Under the pieces are notes generated by a model. It ran no database searches and was not told the origin of the DNA. It saw nothing but the letters and a program-made list of their open reading frames with translations. A stretch of DNA of 64,000 bases, taken from positions 62,001-126,000 of the forward strand of contig NZ_JADLJS010000004.1 of the NCBI RefSeq assembly GCF_015680405.1, written 5' to 3'. A program made the translations under genes and the position numbers. Numbering within the stretch: position 1 is the first letter of the stretch; every line of letters starts with the position of its first letter. This document shows, in pieces, positions 27,671 through 42,521 of this stretch. The DNA comes from Pseudomonas pudica (GTDB lineage: Bacteria > Pseudomonadota > Gammaproteobacteria > Pseudomonadales > Pseudomonadaceae).

Positions 27671-29071
27671 ATGAAATCCTATGACGTGGTGATCATCGGC
27701 GGTGGCCCTGGCGGTTATAACGCAGCCATCCGTGCCGGCCAGCTGGGCCTGAGCGTAGCCTGCGTGGAGGGCCGCTCCACCTTGGGCGGCACCTGCCTTA
27801 ACGTGGGTTGTATGCCCTCCAAGGCGTTGTTGCATGCTTCCGAGCTGTACGAAGCCGCCATTGGTGACGAGTTCGCCCACCTCGGTATCGAAGTCAAACC
27901 TACCCTCAACCTCGCCCAGATGATGAAACAGAAGGACGAGAGCGTGACCGGCCTGACCAAGGGCATCGAGTACCTGTTCCGCAAGAACAAGGTCGACTGG
28001 GTCAAGGGCTGGGGTCGCCTGGACGGCGTCGGCAAGGTGGTGGTGAAGGCTGAGGACGGTAGCGAAACCACACTACAAGCCAAGGATGTGGTCATTGCCA
28101 CCGGCTCCGAACCTACGCCCCTGCCGGGCGTGATCATCGACAACCAGCGCATCATCGACTCGACTGGCGCGTTATCGTTGCCACAGGTGCCCAAGCATCT
28201 GGTCGTCATCGGCGCCGGCGTGATCGGCCTCGAGCTGGGTTCGGTATGGCGCCGCCTGGGCAGCCAGGTCACGGTCATCGAATACCTCGACCGCATCTGC
28301 CCGGGCACTGACGAAGAAACCGCCAAGACCCTGCAGAAGGCCTTGGCCAAGCAAGGCATGGTGTTCAAGCTGGGCAGCAAGGTGACACAGGCCAGCGCCG
28401 GCGCCGATGGCGTTAGCCTGACCCTGGAGCCGGCCGCCGGCGGCACCGCAGAAACGCTGCAGGCTGACTATGTACTGGTCGCCATCGGCCGCCGCCCCTA
28501 TACCAAAGGGCTGAACCTGGAAAGCGTGGGCCTGGAGACCGACAAGCGCGGCATGCTCGGCAACGATCACCACCGCACTTCCGTGCCGGGTATCTGGGTG
28601 ATTGGCGACGTCACCTCCGGCCCGATGCTGGCGCACAAAGCCGAAGACGAAGCGGTTGCCTGCATCGAACGCATCGCCGGCAAGCCTCACGAGGTCAACT
28701 ACAACCTTATCCCTGGTGTGATCTACACCCGCCCGGAGCTGGCTACCGTGGGCAAGACCGAAGAGCAGCTCAAGGCCGAAGGGCGTGCCTATAAAGTCGG
28801 CAAGTTCCCGTTCACGGCCAACAGCCGCGCCAAGATAAACCATGAGACCGAAGGCTTCGCCAAGGTCATCGCCGATGCCGAGACCGATGAAGTGCTGGGT
28901 GTGCACCTGGTAGGCCCAAGTGTCAGCGAGATGATCGGCGAGTTCTGCGTAGCCATGGAGTTCTCGGCCTCGGCGGAAGACATCGCCCTTACTTGCCACC
29001 CCCACCCGACCCGCTCCGAGGCCTTGCGCCAGGCAGCGATGAATGTGGACGGGATGGCGATGCAGATCTGA
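27671..29071 (+). CDS. lpd: Dihydrolipoyl dehydrogenase
   Basis: The 466-residue flavoprotein reoxidises dihydrolipoamide of 2-oxoacid dehydrogenase or glycine-cleavage complexes with NAD+. Evidence is FAD-binding VVIIGGGPGGYNAAIRA, redox-active GGTCLNVGCMPSKALLH (Cys pair), NAD-binding VVIGAGVIGLELGSVW, and the C-terminal CHPHPTRSEAL with the catalytic His. I chose the ATG at 27671, which has GGAG nine bases upstream; an upstream extension of the frame is not family-like. No E1/E2 genes are near, so it is a stand-alone paralogue. Confidence 0.94.
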   Translation: MKSYDVVIIGGGPGGYNAAIRAGQLGLSVACVEGRSTLGGTCLNVGCMPSKALLHASELYEAAIGDEFAHLGIEVKPTLNLAQMMKQKDESVTGLTKGIEYLFRKNKVDWVKGWGRLDGVGKVVVKAEDGSETTLQAKDVVIATGSEPTPLPGVIIDNQRIIDSTGALSLPQVPKHLVVIGAGVIGLELGSVWRRLGSQVTVIEYLDRICPGTDEETAKTLQKALAKQGMVFKLGSKVTQASAGADGVSLTLEPAAGGTAETLQADYVLVAIGRRPYTKGLNLESVGLETDKRGMLGNDHHRTSVPGIWVIGDVTSGPMLAHKAEDEAVACIERIAGKPHEVNYNLIPGVIYTRPELATVGKTEEQLKAEGRAYKVGKFPFTANSRAKINHETEGFAKVIADAETDEVLGVHLVGPSVSEMIGEFCVAMEFSASAEDIALTCHPHPTRSEALRQAAMNVDGMAMQI

Positions 29072-29098
29072 TGCGAGATAGCCGGGGGCTTCCTTACT

Positions 29099-29159
29099 GC
29101 CCATCGCGACAAGGCCGCTACAGGAAAACGAGATTCCGTAGCGGCCTTTCGCGATGGGG
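29099..29159. terminator. REP-like inverted repeat between lpd and glmS
   Basis: Arms GCCCATCGCGACAAGGCCGC (from 29099) and GCGGCCTTTCGCGATGGG (to 29159) are complementary. The element sits between two convergent genes and probably terminates both. It is related to the repeat at 14420-14539. Confidence 0.75.
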
Positions 29160-29184
29160 CGCGGAAAGCGCCCTGGCTTCTGGC

Positions 29185-31020
29185 TTACTCGACCGTAACC
29201 GACTTGGCCAGGTTACGCGGCTGGTCCACGTCGGTACCCTTGAGCACCGCCACGTAGTAAGACAGCAACTGCAGCGGGATGGTGTACAGGATCGGCGCCA
29301 GGGCGTCGGCGATGTGCGGCACCTTGATCACGTGGGTACCTTCGCCATTGGTCATGCCGGCCTGCTCATCGGCAAACACTACCAGCTCGCCACCACGGGC
29401 GCGTACTTCCTGCAGGTTGGATTTCAGCTTCTCCAACAGTTCGTTGTTCGGCGCAACGGTTACCACTGGCATGTCGCTGTCCACCAGCGCCAGCGGGCCG
29501 TGCTTCAGCTCGCCTGCCGGATAGGCTTCGGCGTGGATGTAGGAGATTTCCTTGAGCTTGAGTGCACCTTCCATCGCCACCGGGTACTGCGCACCACGGC
29601 CGAGGAACAGGGTGTGGTGCTTGTCGGCGAACAGTTCGGCGATCTTTTCGACGGTGGCGTCCATGGCCAGGGCTTCGCCCAGGCGGGCCGGCAGACGGCG
29701 CAGTTCTTCGACCAGTTCGGCCTCTACACCGGCTTCCAGGGTACCGCGCACTTGGCCCAGAGCCAGAGTCAGCAGCATCAGCGAAACCAGCTGGGTGGTG
29801 AAAGCCTTGGTCGAGGCCACGCCGATTTCCGGGCCGGCCAGGGTCAGCAGGGTCAGGTCCGACTCACGCACCAGCGAGCTGATACCGACGTTGCAGATCG
29901 CCAGGCTGCCGAGGAAGCCCAGCTCCTTGGCGTTGCGCAGCGCGGCCAGGGTGTCGGCGGTTTCGCCAGACTGCGAGATGGAGACGAACAGGGTGTCCGG
30001 CTGCACTACCACCTTGCGGTAACGGAACTCGCTGGCCACCTCGACCTGGCATGGGATGCCAGCCAGGCTTTCCAGCCAGTAACGGGCGACCATGCCAGCG
30101 TGGTAGCTGGTACCGCAGGCAACGATCTGCACGTTGCGCACCTTTGCGAACAGTTCGGCAGCCTGCGGGCCGAAGGCCTGGACCATCACGTTGTCCTTGC
30201 CCAGGCGGCCTTCCAGGGTGCGCTGCACCACGCTTGGCTGCTCGTGGATTTCCTTGAGCATGAAGTGGCGGTAGGCACCCTTGTCGGCAGCTTCGGCACC
30301 TTCGTGGTACTGCACGGTTTCGCGCTGGACCTTATGGCCATCCTGGTCCCAGATGGAGACCTGGTCACGGCGAATTTCAGCGATGTCGCCTTCTTCCAGG
30401 TACATGAAGCGGTCAGTGACCTGGCGCAGGGCCAGTTGGTCGGACGCCAGGAAGTTCTCGCCCAGGCCCAGGCCGATGACCAGCGGGCTACCACTGCGTG
30501 CGGCTACCAGGCGGTCAGGCTGCTTGGCACTGATCAGAGCCAGGCCGTAAGCACCATGCAGGCGCTTTACCGCGGCCTTCAGGGCATCAGCCAAGTCCGG
30601 AATGCTTTTCAGGGTGTGGTGGATCAGGTGGACGATGACTTCGGTATCGGTCTGTGAAGTGAAGACATAGCCAAGGCCCTTCAGCTCTTCGCGCAGTTCT
30701 TCGTGGTTCTCGATGATGCCGTTGTGCACCACGGCCACTTCATTGCCCGAGAAATGCGGGTGGGCGTTGCCCTCGGTCGGCGCACCGTGGGTGGCCCAGC
30801 GGGTGTGGGCAATGCCCAGCTGGCCGGCCAGTGGCTCGGCGGCAACAGCGGCCTCCAGTTCACTGACCTTGCCGATACGACGACGGCGCTGCAGTTCACC
30901 GTTCTGGGTGAGGACAGCCAGGCCGGCGCTGTCGTAGCCGCGGTACTCAAGGCGCTTGAGACCTTCGATCAGGATGGCTGTGATGTTGCGCTCGGCGACG
31001 GCACCAACGATTCCACACAT
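29185..31020 (-). CDS. glmS: Glutamine-fructose-6-phosphate aminotransferase
   Basis: The 611-residue enzyme makes glucosamine 6-phosphate, the entry to peptidoglycan and LPS amino sugars. [13 protein letters not shown] has the N-terminal catalytic Cys of the glutaminase domain (1-240). Two SIS isomerase domains follow ([16 protein letters not shown] and [22 protein letters not shown]), ending in LAKSVTVE. Length and ends are standard. It follows the DeoR gene glmR by 3 bp, so the two are cotranscribed. No glmS ribozyme-like element is expected in this lineage and none was seen. Confidence 0.97.
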   Translation of the reverse strand: MCGIVGAVAERNITAILIEGLKRLEYRGYDSAGLAVLTQNGELQRRRRIGKVSELEAAVAAEPLAGQLGIAHTRWATHGAPTEGNAHPHFSGNEVAVVHNGIIENHEELREELKGLGYVFTSQTDTEVIVHLIHHTLKSIPDLADALKAAVKRLHGAYGLALISAKQPDRLVAARSGSPLVIGLGLGENFLASDQLALRQVTDRFMYLEEGDIAEIRRDQVSIWDQDGHKVQRETVQYHEGAEAADKGAYRHFMLKEIHEQPSVVQRTLEGRLGKDNVMVQAFGPQAAELFAKVRNVQIVACGTSYHAGMVARYWLESLAGIPCQVEVASEFRYRKVVVQPDTLFVSISQSGETADTLAALRNAKELGFLGSLAICNVGISSLVRESDLTLLTLAGPEIGVASTKAFTTQLVSLMLLTLALGQVRGTLEAGVEAELVEELRRLPARLGEALAMDATVEKIAELFADKHHTLFLGRGAQYPVAMEGALKLKEISYIHAEAYPAGELKHGPLALVDSDMPVVTVAPNNELLEKLKSNLQEVRARGGELVVFADEQAGMTNGEGTHVIKVPHIADALAPILYTIPLQLLSYYVAVLKGTDVDQPRNLAKSVTVE

Positions 31021-31023
31021 GGT

Positions 31024-31800
31024 TTATTGCTCCTGGCTGATCGCGGCGCAGATCAGGTTGATGCCGCGGGCTTGAATTTGTTCGCGTGCCGCTGCGGGCA
31101 GGCGTTCGTCAGTAATGAGAGTGTGTACGCTGCCCCAGGGCAGCTCGAGGTTGGGGATTTTGCGCCCTACCTTGTCCGATTCGACCATCACGATCACTTC
31201 GCGAGCGACTTCGGCCATGACCCGGCTCAACCCAAGGAGTTCGTTGAAGGTGGTGGTACCGCGGCCGAGGTCGATGCCGTCGGCACCGATGAACAGTTGG
31301 TCGAAATCGTAGGAGCGCAACACCTGCTCGGCCACCTGGCCCTGGAACGACTCGGAATGCGGGTCCCAGGTGCCACCGGTCATCAGCAGCACCGGCTCGT
31401 GTTCGAGGTCGCAGATGGCGCGGGCCACGTTCATCGAATTGGTCATCACCACCAGACCAGGGTGGCGCCCCAGTTCGGGGATCATGGCTGCCGTGGTGCT
31501 GCCACTGTCGATGATGATGCGCGCATGTTCGCGGATACGTGCCACCGCAGCGCGGGCGATAGCCTTTTTATAGGAAGACACCGGTTGGGCAGGTTCACCG
31601 AGCAGCTCTTGTGGCACCGGGACCGCGCCACCGTAGCGCCGTAGCAACAGGCCGTTGGTTTCGAGGGCAGCAAGGTCCTTGCGGATGGTGACTTCCGAGG
31701 TAGCGAAACGCTTGGCCAACGCGTCCACACTGACCTCGCCCTGCTCGCTGAGCAAAGCCAGGATGTTGTGCCGCCGCTGTGGGGTGTTTCGTTTCGACAT
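31024..31800 (-). CDS. glmR: DeoR-family regulator next to glmS
   Basis: The 258-residue protein has an N-terminal DeoR winged helix (RRHNILALLSEQGEVSVDAL, then FATSEVTIRKDLAALE) and a DeoRC sugar-phosphate sensor domain (IIDSGSTTAAMIPEL, VMTNSMNVARAI, LFIGADGIDLGRG). It lies immediately upstream of glmS as glmR does in P. aeruginosa, and probably responds to an amino-sugar phosphate. DeoR proteins of this type usually repress their neighbours, but here the direction of control is unknown. Confidence 0.9.
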   Translation of the reverse strand: MSKRNTPQRRHNILALLSEQGEVSVDALAKRFATSEVTIRKDLAALETNGLLLRRYGGAVPVPQELLGEPAQPVSSYKKAIARAAVARIREHARIIIDSGSTTAAMIPELGRHPGLVVMTNSMNVARAICDLEHEPVLLMTGGTWDPHSESFQGQVAEQVLRSYDFDQLFIGADGIDLGRGTTTFNELLGLSRVMAEVAREVIVMVESDKVGRKIPNLELPWGSVHTLITDERLPAAAREQIQARGINLICAAISQEQ

Positions 31801-31900
31801 AAGCGCTTAAGTTTCGATTCGAAAGATAATGATGGCAATCAAAACCTAAGATGAGCGATTCGTCAAGTTGTGGATAAACCCCAACGGAAAATGGGCACCC

Positions 31901-31986
31901 TGTGGGAGCGGGTTCACCCGCGAAGAAACCAACGCAATGATATGGCACCGGCTTCGCCGGTGTTCGCGGCTGAAGCCGCTCCCGCA
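31901..31986. repeat. REP-type element upstream of glmR
   Basis: TGTGGGAGCGGGTTCACCCGCGAAG at the left is paired with a diverged inverse at the right, with a GGCACCGGCTTCGCCGGTG hairpin between. It belongs to the family at 26171 and 56988. An exact DnaA box (31869-31877) precedes it. Confidence 0.8.
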
Positions 31987-32018
31987 GAGATCGTGCCAGC
32001 CCTTAGAGACGATTCGCC

Positions 32019-32052
32019 AAAAAAAGCCGACTTATTCACATAAGTCGGCTTT
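32019..32052 (-). terminator. Intrinsic terminator of glmU
   Basis: On the minus strand AAAGCCGACTTA and TAAGTCGGCTTT form a 12-bp stem followed by a T run, 23 bp past the glmU stop. The loop contains TTATTCACA, a DnaA-box match. Confidence 0.92.
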
Positions 32053-32075
32053 CGATCGAAACAGCTGTGTATAAC

Positions 32076-33443
32076 TCAGCTCTTCTTTATCTTTTCCGGC
32101 CGCTTCCAGCCCGAGATGTTGCGCTGGCGCGCACGAGCCACTGCGAGGTCGCCTGCTTCCACAGTCTGGGTAATGGTCGAACCGGCAGCAGTGGTCGCAC
32201 CAGCCTTGATTTCCACAGGCGCTACCAATGAGTTGTTCGAGCCGATGAAGACGTCCTCGCCCATCACTGTCTTGAACTTGTTGGCGCCATCGTAGTTGCA
32301 GGTGATGGTGCCGGCGCCGATGTTGGTCCGTGCACCGATTTCGGCATCGCCCAGGTAGGTCAGGTGACCGGCCTTGGCGCCTTCCCCGAGGTGGGCGTTT
32401 TTCAGTTCGACGAAATTACCCACATGGGCCTTGGCGTCCAGCACACTGCCCGGGCGCAGGCGGGCGAACGGGCCGGCATCGCTGCCCTCGCCCATCACGG
32501 CGCCTTCGAGGTGGCTGTTGGCCTTGACCACTGCGCCTTTGCGCAGGGTGGTGTTCTTGATCACGCAGTTAGGGCCGATCTGCACATCGTCCTCGATGAC
32601 CACCTTGCCTTCGAGAATCACGTTGATGTCGATCAGCACGTCGCGGCCAACGGTCACTTCACCGCGGACATCGAAGCGCGCCGGGTCGCGCAGGGTCACA
32701 CCCAGGGCCATCAGGCGACGGCCTTCGCGCATCTGGTAGTGGCGCTCCAGTTCGGACAGCTGGCGACGGTCGTTGGCGCCTTGCACTTCCATCGGGTCGT
32801 GCGGCTGTTCGGTAGCCACCACCAGGCCATCGGCCACAGCCATGGCGATGACGTCGGTCAGGTAATACTCGCCCTGGGCGTTGTTGTTCGACAGGCGGCC
32901 CATCCAGTCGGCCAGGCGCGCGGCTGGCAGTGCCAGGATACCGGTGTTGCCTTCCTTGATCGCTCTCTGCGCATCGTCGGCGTCCTTGTGCTCAACGATG
33001 GCCGTCACCTTGCCCTGCTCGTCACGCACGATGCGGCCATAGCCGGTCGGGTCGTCGAGGGTCACCGTGAGCAGGCCCAGCTGCTGCTCGTTGGCCTTGG
33101 CCAGCAGACGCTGCAGGGTTTCCACTTCGATCAACGGAACATCACCGTACAGCACCAGTACGGTTTCGGCGGTCAAGGCCGGTAGTGCCTGGGCAACAGC
33201 ATGGCCGGTACCCAGCTGCTTGTCCTGCATGACAAAGTTCAGATCGTCGGCGGCCAGGCGCTCGCGAACCAGCTCGGCACCATGGCCAATGACCACATGA
33301 ATACCTTGCGGCTGCAGCTGGCGCGCGCTGTGGATAACATGGCCGAGCATGGAGTTGCCGGCCACCGGGTGCAGCACCTTGGGCAGCGCCGAGCGCATTC
33401 GGGTGCCTTGGCCGGCGGCGAGAATAACGATATCGAGTGACAT
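32076..33443 (-). CDS. glmU: Bifunctional GlcNAc-1-P uridyltransferase / GlcN-1-P acetyltransferase
   Basis: The 455-residue cytoplasmic enzyme makes UDP-GlcNAc. The N-terminal uridyltransferase has the [19 protein letters not shown] loop. The C-terminal half is a left-handed beta helix of hexapeptide repeats (about 250-440), with the acetyltransferase site in [19 protein letters not shown] and [14 protein letters not shown]. Standard length. It is transcribed after the atp operon but separated from atpC by a terminator. An exact DnaA box lies at 33329. Confidence 0.96.
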   Translation of the reverse strand: MSLDIVILAAGQGTRMRSALPKVLHPVAGNSMLGHVIHSARQLQPQGIHVVIGHGAELVRERLAADDLNFVMQDKQLGTGHAVAQALPALTAETVLVLYGDVPLIEVETLQRLLAKANEQQLGLLTVTLDDPTGYGRIVRDEQGKVTAIVEHKDADDAQRAIKEGNTGILALPAARLADWMGRLSNNNAQGEYYLTDVIAMAVADGLVVATEQPHDPMEVQGANDRRQLSELERHYQMREGRRLMALGVTLRDPARFDVRGEVTVGRDVLIDINVILEGKVVIEDDVQIGPNCVIKNTTLRKGAVVKANSHLEGAVMGEGSDAGPFARLRPGSVLDAKAHVGNFVELKNAHLGEGAKAGHLTYLGDAEIGARTNIGAGTITCNYDGANKFKTVMGEDVFIGSNNSLVAPVEIKAGATTAAGSTITQTVEAGDLAVARARQRNISGWKRPEKIKKS

Positions 33444-33500
33444 TACTGGCTACCAATCCTGGGTGGTCAGTGAAATGACCGGGAGGGAGAAATCAGAAAA

Positions 33501-33530
33501 AGAAAAAGGGTAGCCGAGGCTACCCTTTTA
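33501..33530 (-). terminator. Intrinsic terminator of the atp operon
   Basis: AAAAGGGTAGCC and GGCTACCCTTTT form a near-perfect stem. On the minus strand it ends in a T-rich run, 36 bp past atpC. Confidence 0.93.
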
Positions 33531-33565
33531 CTCAATCGCAACAGAAGTTATCAGCCGAGGGCCGA

Positions 33566-33985
33566 TTACTTGCCTCTGCGCATTTGCTGGACGGTACGCA
33601 GCTGAGCTGCGGCTTCGGCCAGACGTGCGGCGGCGGCGCCGTAGTCGAAGTCCGCGCCTTTCAGATTCAGGGCGTTCTCGGCAGCCTTGAGGGCTTCCTG
33701 AGCCTGAGCTTCATCCAGGTCTGCAGCACGTTGCACGGTATCGGCAAGCACCTTGACCATGTTCGGCTGAACCTCGAGGAAACCACCAGAGATGTAGAAC
33801 ACCTCTTGGGCGCCACCCTGCTTGGTCAGCGTGATCGGACCAGGCTTGAGATTGGTGATCAGCGGCGCGTGGCCCGGAGCGATACCAAGATCACCCAGGT
33901 TACCGTGCGCAACTACCATCTCGACCAGGCCGGAGAAGATCTCTCCTTCCGCGCTGACGATATCGCAATGGACTGTCATAGCCAT
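33566..33985 (-). CDS. atpC: ATP synthase epsilon subunit
   Basis: The 139-residue F1 stalk subunit couples rotation and can inhibit ATPase activity. It has the N-terminal beta barrel ([20 protein letters not shown], then [17 protein letters not shown]) and the C-terminal helical hairpin. It is the last gene of the atp operon, 43 bp after atpD, and is followed by a strong terminator. Confidence 0.96.
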   Translation of the reverse strand: MAMTVHCDIVSAEGEIFSGLVEMVVAHGNLGDLGIAPGHAPLITNLKPGPITLTKQGGAQEVFYISGGFLEVQPNMVKVLADTVQRAADLDEAQAQEALKAAENALNLKGADFDYGAAAARLAEAAAQLRTVQQMRRGK

Positions 33986-34028
33986 CTGCTTGCCTCAACC
34001 TGATAGCGCCCCTCGCGGGGCGCAGGAA

Positions 34029-35432
<1,404 letters not shown>

Positions 35433-36293
35433 TTAAACCGCGGCAGCGCCGCCGACGATTTCCGAGATCTCCTGGGTGATCGCAGCCTGACGCGCCTTGT
35501 TGTAGATCAGCTGGAGTTCGCTGATCAAATCACCGGCGTTGTCTGTGGCGTTCTTCATGGCGATCATCCGGGCCGCTTGTTCAGCAGCGTTGTTCTCGAC
35601 CACCGCCTGGTACACCTGCGACTCCACGTAACGCACCATCAAGCCGTCCAGCAGCTCTTTTGCGTCGGGTTCGTACAGGTAGTCCCAGTGATGCTTGAGA
35701 TCCTGATCCGGGGTTGCCACCAACGGTACCAATTGCTCGACCGTCGGTTTTTGGGTCATGGTGTTGATGAACTTGTTCGAAACCACCGAGAGGCGATCGA
35801 TGCGGCCGTCCAGGTAGGCGTCCAGCATCACTTTGACGGAGCCGATCAGATCGTTGATCGATGGCTCTTCGCCCAAGTGGCTGATCGCGGCTACGACGTT
35901 GCCGCCAAAGATGCGGAAGAAAGTCGCACCCTTGCTGCCGATCACGCACAGGTCGATTTCCACGCCCTGTTCGCGGTTTTCGTTCATGTCCTTGACCAGG
36001 GCCTTGAACAGGTTGGTGTTCAAGCCACCGCACAGACCGCGGTCACTGCTCACCACGATATAACCGGCGCGCTTTACAGGGCGCTCGATCATGAACGGGT
36101 GGCGGTATTCCGGGTTGGCGTTGGCCAGATGACCGATCACCTGGCGGATACGCTCCGCGTAAGGACGGCTAGCAGCCATGCGCAGTTGTGCCTTGCGCAT
36201 CTTGCTGACCGCCACTTTCTCCATGGCGCTGGTAATTTTTTGCGTGCTTTTGATGCTCGCAATCTTACTGCGAATCTCTTTTGCGCCTGCCAT
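35433..36293 (-). CDS. atpG: ATP synthase gamma subunit
   Basis: The 286-residue central rotor subunit has the N-terminal helix [24 protein letters not shown] and the C-terminal helix [25 protein letters not shown] typical of the antiparallel coiled coil that turns in the F1 core. It lies between atpA (48 bp) and atpD (27 bp). Confidence 0.97.
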   Translation of the reverse strand: MAGAKEIRSKIASIKSTQKITSAMEKVAVSKMRKAQLRMAASRPYAERIRQVIGHLANANPEYRHPFMIERPVKRAGYIVVSSDRGLCGGLNTNLFKALVKDMNENREQGVEIDLCVIGSKGATFFRIFGGNVVAAISHLGEEPSINDLIGSVKVMLDAYLDGRIDRLSVVSNKFINTMTQKPTVEQLVPLVATPDQDLKHHWDYLYEPDAKELLDGLMVRYVESQVYQAVVENNAAEQAARMIAMKNATDNAGDLISELQLIYNKARQAAITQEISEIVGGAAAV

Positions 36294-36341
36294 GTATCAC
36301 CTATCAGGTTAGCAAGCGGGGGCCGCAGCCCCCGCTGCGGC

Positions 36342-37886
<1,545 letters not shown>

Positions 37887-37907
37887 TGCTCTGCTGCCCC
37901 TTCAAAC

Positions 37908-38444
37908 TCAAGATTTCAATGCTTCGGCCAGTTTCGCGATCTTGCCGCGAACCGAGCCATCGATTACCAGGTCGCCGGCGCGGATGACGACGCCGCCGAT
38001 CAGGCTGGCATCCTCCGACGCGTGCAGGCGCACTTCCCGGCTGAGCCGTGCACTGAGAACCTTGGCGAGTTTGTCTTGCTGTTCTTGGTTCAACGCAAAA
38101 GCACTGGTGACTTCCACGTCCACGGATTTCTCTTGCTCGGCCTTGTACAGGTCGAACAGGGCGGCAATCTCCGGCAGAAGCAGGAGACGGTCGTTTTCCG
38201 CGGCAACATGAATGAAATTCTGTGCCTGTGCATCGAACTTGTCACCGCACACTTCAATGAATGCGGCGGCCTTTTCTGCGCTTGTCAGTCGCGGGGCCTT
38301 GAGCAGGCGCTGCATGGTGTCGTCTTCCGACACCGCAGCAGCCAGGCCGAGCATGGCTGACCAATTGGCCAGTTGCTGATGGGCCTGGGCATGCTCAAAG
38401 GCAGCCTTAGCGTAAGGTCGGGCCAACGTGGTCAGTTCTGCCAT
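37908..38444 (-). CDS. atpH: ATP synthase delta subunit
   Basis: The 178-residue peripheral stalk protein joins F1 to the b subunits. It opens [19 protein letters not shown], the N-terminal helical bundle, and ends with the [25 protein letters not shown] domain. It lies 12 bp after atpF. Confidence 0.96.
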   Translation of the reverse strand: MAELTTLARPYAKAAFEHAQAHQQLANWSAMLGLAAAVSEDDTMQRLLKAPRLTSAEKAAAFIEVCGDKFDAQAQNFIHVAAENDRLLLLPEIAALFDLYKAEQEKSVDVEVTSAFALNQEQQDKLAKVLSARLSREVRLHASEDASLIGGVVIRAGDLVIDGSVRGKIAKLAEALKS

Positions 38445-38456
38445 GATCGCCCTCGC

Positions 38457-38927
38457 TTAAATTTCAGCGGCCAGTTTGTTAACCAGCTCCGCATGCGCGT
38501 TTTGATCGATTGTGGCGCCAAGGATCTTTTCAGCACCGCCAACAGCCAGGGCACCCACTTGGGCACGCAGGGCGTCTTTGACGCTGTTCAGTTCCTGTTC
38601 GATCTCGGCTTGAGCCTGAGCCTTCACACGGTCAGCTTCGACGCGAGCCTGTTCACGGGCTTCCTCGACAAGCTGAGCAGCGCGTTTCTTGCTTTGCTCA
38701 ATGATTTCGGCTGCCTGTGCCTTCGCTTCACGCAGTTGCTGACCCGCTTTCTCTTGGGCCAGCTCCAGGTCGCGAGCTGCGCGGTTGGCAGCGTCCAAGC
38801 CGTCGGCAATCTTCTTTTGGCGCTCTTGCAGGGCAGTGATGACCGGAGGCCATACATACTTCATGCAGAAGAGTACAAAAATCAGAAAAGCAACGGATTG
38901 GCCAATCAGGGTTGCATTAATGTTCAC
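38457..38927 (-). CDS. atpF: ATP synthase b subunit
   Basis: The 156-residue Fo stator subunit has one N-terminal membrane helix (about 5-25, [22 protein letters not shown]) and a long charged coiled coil (about 30-150) rich in Ala, Glu, Lys and Arg. Length matches E. coli b (156). It sits 57 bp after atpE. Confidence 0.97.
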   Translation of the reverse strand: MNINATLIGQSVAFLIFVLFCMKYVWPPVITALQERQKKIADGLDAANRAARDLELAQEKAGQQLREAKAQAAEIIEQSKKRAAQLVEEAREQARVEADRVKAQAQAEIEQELNSVKDALRAQVGALAVGGAEKILGATIDQNAHAELVNKLAAEI

Positions 38928-38984
38928 GCCAACACCTCGCTCGGTCTTTGTCCATCACACCAATCAACTCGTAGAAACGAGTGA

Positions 38985-39257
<273 letters not shown>

Positions 39258-39336
39258 TTACGTCGTATTGGTTAGGTTTTTAGTTTGAAGCGGTAAAACA
39301 AATCGTTTGGTACAGCATGCCCTTGCGGACTTTTTA

Positions 39337-39366
39337 AGCCCTCCCCCCAAACGAGCGGGGAAGGCT
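39337..39366. other. Hairpin in the atpB-atpE gap
   Basis: A 10-bp stem with one mismatch (39337-39346 with 39357-39366) lies in the longest gap inside the atp operon. The flank is not T-rich, so it does not look like a terminator. It could be an mRNA-processing or stability element just before the highly translated atpE. Confidence 0.5.
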
Positions 39367-39386
39367 ATCAGACACGCCAGGCGGTC

Positions 39387-40680
<1,294 letters not shown>

Positions 40681-40829
40681 CACAACTGCTCCTCGGAAGT
40701 CGACCAGCAAGTCAGTTATGACTTGGCATAATTTGTGCCGACAAAATGCGCGCAGAGTATAGGGGTGGATTAACCCCTATTCAACTATTCGGTAGTGATT
40801 TCCGACTGCGCGCTACAACGGGAATTGTT

Positions 40830-41702
40830 TCAGCGGATGTGAGCAAGCACGCCTTGCAACTCGTCAAGCGAGTTGTAGCGAATAACCAATTGGCCTTTGC
40901 CCTTGTTGCCATGGCGGATCTGCACGGCCGAGCCCAGGCGCTCTGCGAGCCGCTGTTCAAGGCGTGCGATATCCGGATCAGGTTTGCTCGGTTCGACCGG
41001 ATCAGGTTTGTCGCTGAGCCATTGACGAACCAGTGCCTCGGTTTGGCGCACGGTGAGGCCACGTGCGACAACATGACGCGCCCCCTCTTCCTGACGGTGT
41101 TCTTCCAGCCCGAGCAGTGCACGGGCATGGCCCATCTCCAGGTCACCATGGGCGAGCATGGTCTTGATCGCATCGGGCAGGGTGATCAGGCGCAGCAGGT
41201 TCGCCACGGTCACCCGCGACTTGCCGACGGCATCGGCCACCTGTTGCTGGGTGAGCTCGAACTCTTGCTGCAGGCGCTGCAGGGCCAGAGCCTCTTCCAG
41301 CGGGTTGAGGTCTTCGCGCTGGATGTTCTCGATCAGCGCCATGGCTATGGCGGCTTCGTCGGGCACTTCGCGGACCATCGCCGGGATCTTGTCCAGGCCA
41401 GCCTGCTGGGTGGCGCGCCAGCGGCGCTCACCGGCGATGATCTCGTAGCGGTTGCCGTCGATCGGGCGCACCACGATCGGCTGCATGACGCCATGGTTGC
41501 GAATCGAGTGCGCGAGCTCTTCCAGCGCCTCCGGATCCATGTCCCGGCGCGGCTGGTACTTGCCACGCTGGATCACCTCGACCGGCAGGTGTTGCAGTTC
41601 TTTCTGGTCGATCTTCACAGCCTGCTCTTCGAGCGCGCTGACGGAAGGACCACTGAGCAGTGCATCCAACCCACGTCCGAGACCCCGTTTCTTGACGGCC
41701 AT
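40830..41702 (-). CDS. parB: Chromosome-partitioning protein ParB
   Basis: The 290-residue protein binds parS sites and spreads as a CTP-dependent clamp. The N-terminal region has the CTP-binding GERRWRATQQAG motif and the LIENIQREDLNPLEEA segment. The helix-turn-helix is LTQQQVADAVGKSRVTVANLLRL (about 150-172), and a C-terminal dimer domain ends the protein. It lies 9 bp after parA. Three parS-like sites in this window (23568, 53269, 53899) are its expected targets. Confidence 0.97.
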   Translation of the reverse strand: MAVKKRGLGRGLDALLSGPSVSALEEQAVKIDQKELQHLPVEVIQRGKYQPRRDMDPEALEELAHSIRNHGVMQPIVVRPIDGNRYEIIAGERRWRATQQAGLDKIPAMVREVPDEAAIAMALIENIQREDLNPLEEALALQRLQQEFELTQQQVADAVGKSRVTVANLLRLITLPDAIKTMLAHGDLEMGHARALLGLEEHRQEEGARHVVARGLTVRQTEALVRQWLSDKPDPVEPSKPDPDIARLEQRLAERLGSAVQIRHGNKGKGQLVIRYNSLDELQGVLAHIR

Positions 41703-41711
41703 ACGGATTCC

Positions 41712-42503
41712 TTAAGTTGTTTGTGCAGTGCGGGATTGACGGCGTTGACGGCGTACCAGTTCCCCGGCCAGGGCCAGATAAGCCAGCGCGCCTCGCGATT
41801 GCTTGTCGTAGGCCAGGGCCGGCATGCCGAAGCTCGGGGCCTCGGCCAGGCGAATGTTGCGCGGAATGACCGTGTCGTACAGCTGCGGACCAAAGTGCTC
41901 CTTCAACTGCGCCGATACGTCGTTGTTCAGGCTCAGGCGCGGATCGTACATGGTCCGCAGCAGGCCCTCGATCTTCAGCTCCGGGTTAAGCCGGGCGGCG
42001 ATGCGTTTGATGTTATCCACAAGGTCGCTGAGACCTTCCAGTGCGTAGTACTCACACTGCATCGGGATGATCACCCCATCGGAGGCGACCAGGGCATTGA
42101 GCGTGAGCATCGACAAAGACGGAGGGCAGTCGATGAGGATGTAGTCGTAGTTCTCGCGGATCGGCGCCAGGGCGTTGCGCAGGCGGCTCTCCTTGACCTG
42201 CATTTCCAGCAGCACCACTTCGGCGGCGGTCAGGTCACGGTTGGCTGGCAGCAACTGGAAACCCCCGTGCTCGGAGTAATGCATGGCCTGAGCCAGGTCG
42301 CATTCCCCGATCAACAGGTCGTAGACCGAGTGCTCGAGCTCGTGCTTGTCCACACCGCTGCCCATGGTGGCGTTGCCCTGCGGATCGAGGTCGATCAGCA
42401 GCACACGACGCTTGGTCGCGGCCAGCGAAGCAGCGAGATTGATACAGGTGGTTGTCTTGCCCACACCACCTTTCTGGTTCGCGATTGCGAATACCTTAGC
42501 CAT
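41712..42503 (-). CDS. parA: Chromosome-partitioning ATPase ParA (Soj)
   Basis: The 263-residue deviant Walker ATPase opens KVFAIANQKGGVGKTTTCINLAASL and has DLDPQGNATMGSG and DYILIDCPPSLSMLTLNAL. It drives origin segregation together with ParB and can affect DnaA. It follows rsmG by 18 bp, as in many proteobacteria. An exact DnaA box lies at 42013. Confidence 0.97.
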   Translation of the reverse strand: MAKVFAIANQKGGVGKTTTCINLAASLAATKRRVLLIDLDPQGNATMGSGVDKHELEHSVYDLLIGECDLAQAMHYSEHGGFQLLPANRDLTAAEVVLLEMQVKESRLRNALAPIRENYDYILIDCPPSLSMLTLNALVASDGVIIPMQCEYYALEGLSDLVDNIKRIAARLNPELKIEGLLRTMYDPRLSLNNDVSAQLKEHFGPQLYDTVIPRNIRLAEAPSFGMPALAYDKQSRGALAYLALAGELVRRQRRQSRTAQTT

Positions 42504-42521
42504 TGTTGCGTGTGTTCCCAG

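Noticed and set aside
28993..30657. Plus-strand 554-codon open frame
   Set aside because: Antisense to glmS, with composition typical of shadow frames.
31021..32075. glmS-type ribozyme or riboswitch near glmS
   Set aside because: glmS starts 3 bp after glmR, leaving no leader; the region upstream of glmR shows only a REP and a DnaA box.
39337..39366. Transcription terminator inside the atp operon
   Set aside because: The stem is not followed by T residues on the minus strand and would cut off essential downstream subunits.
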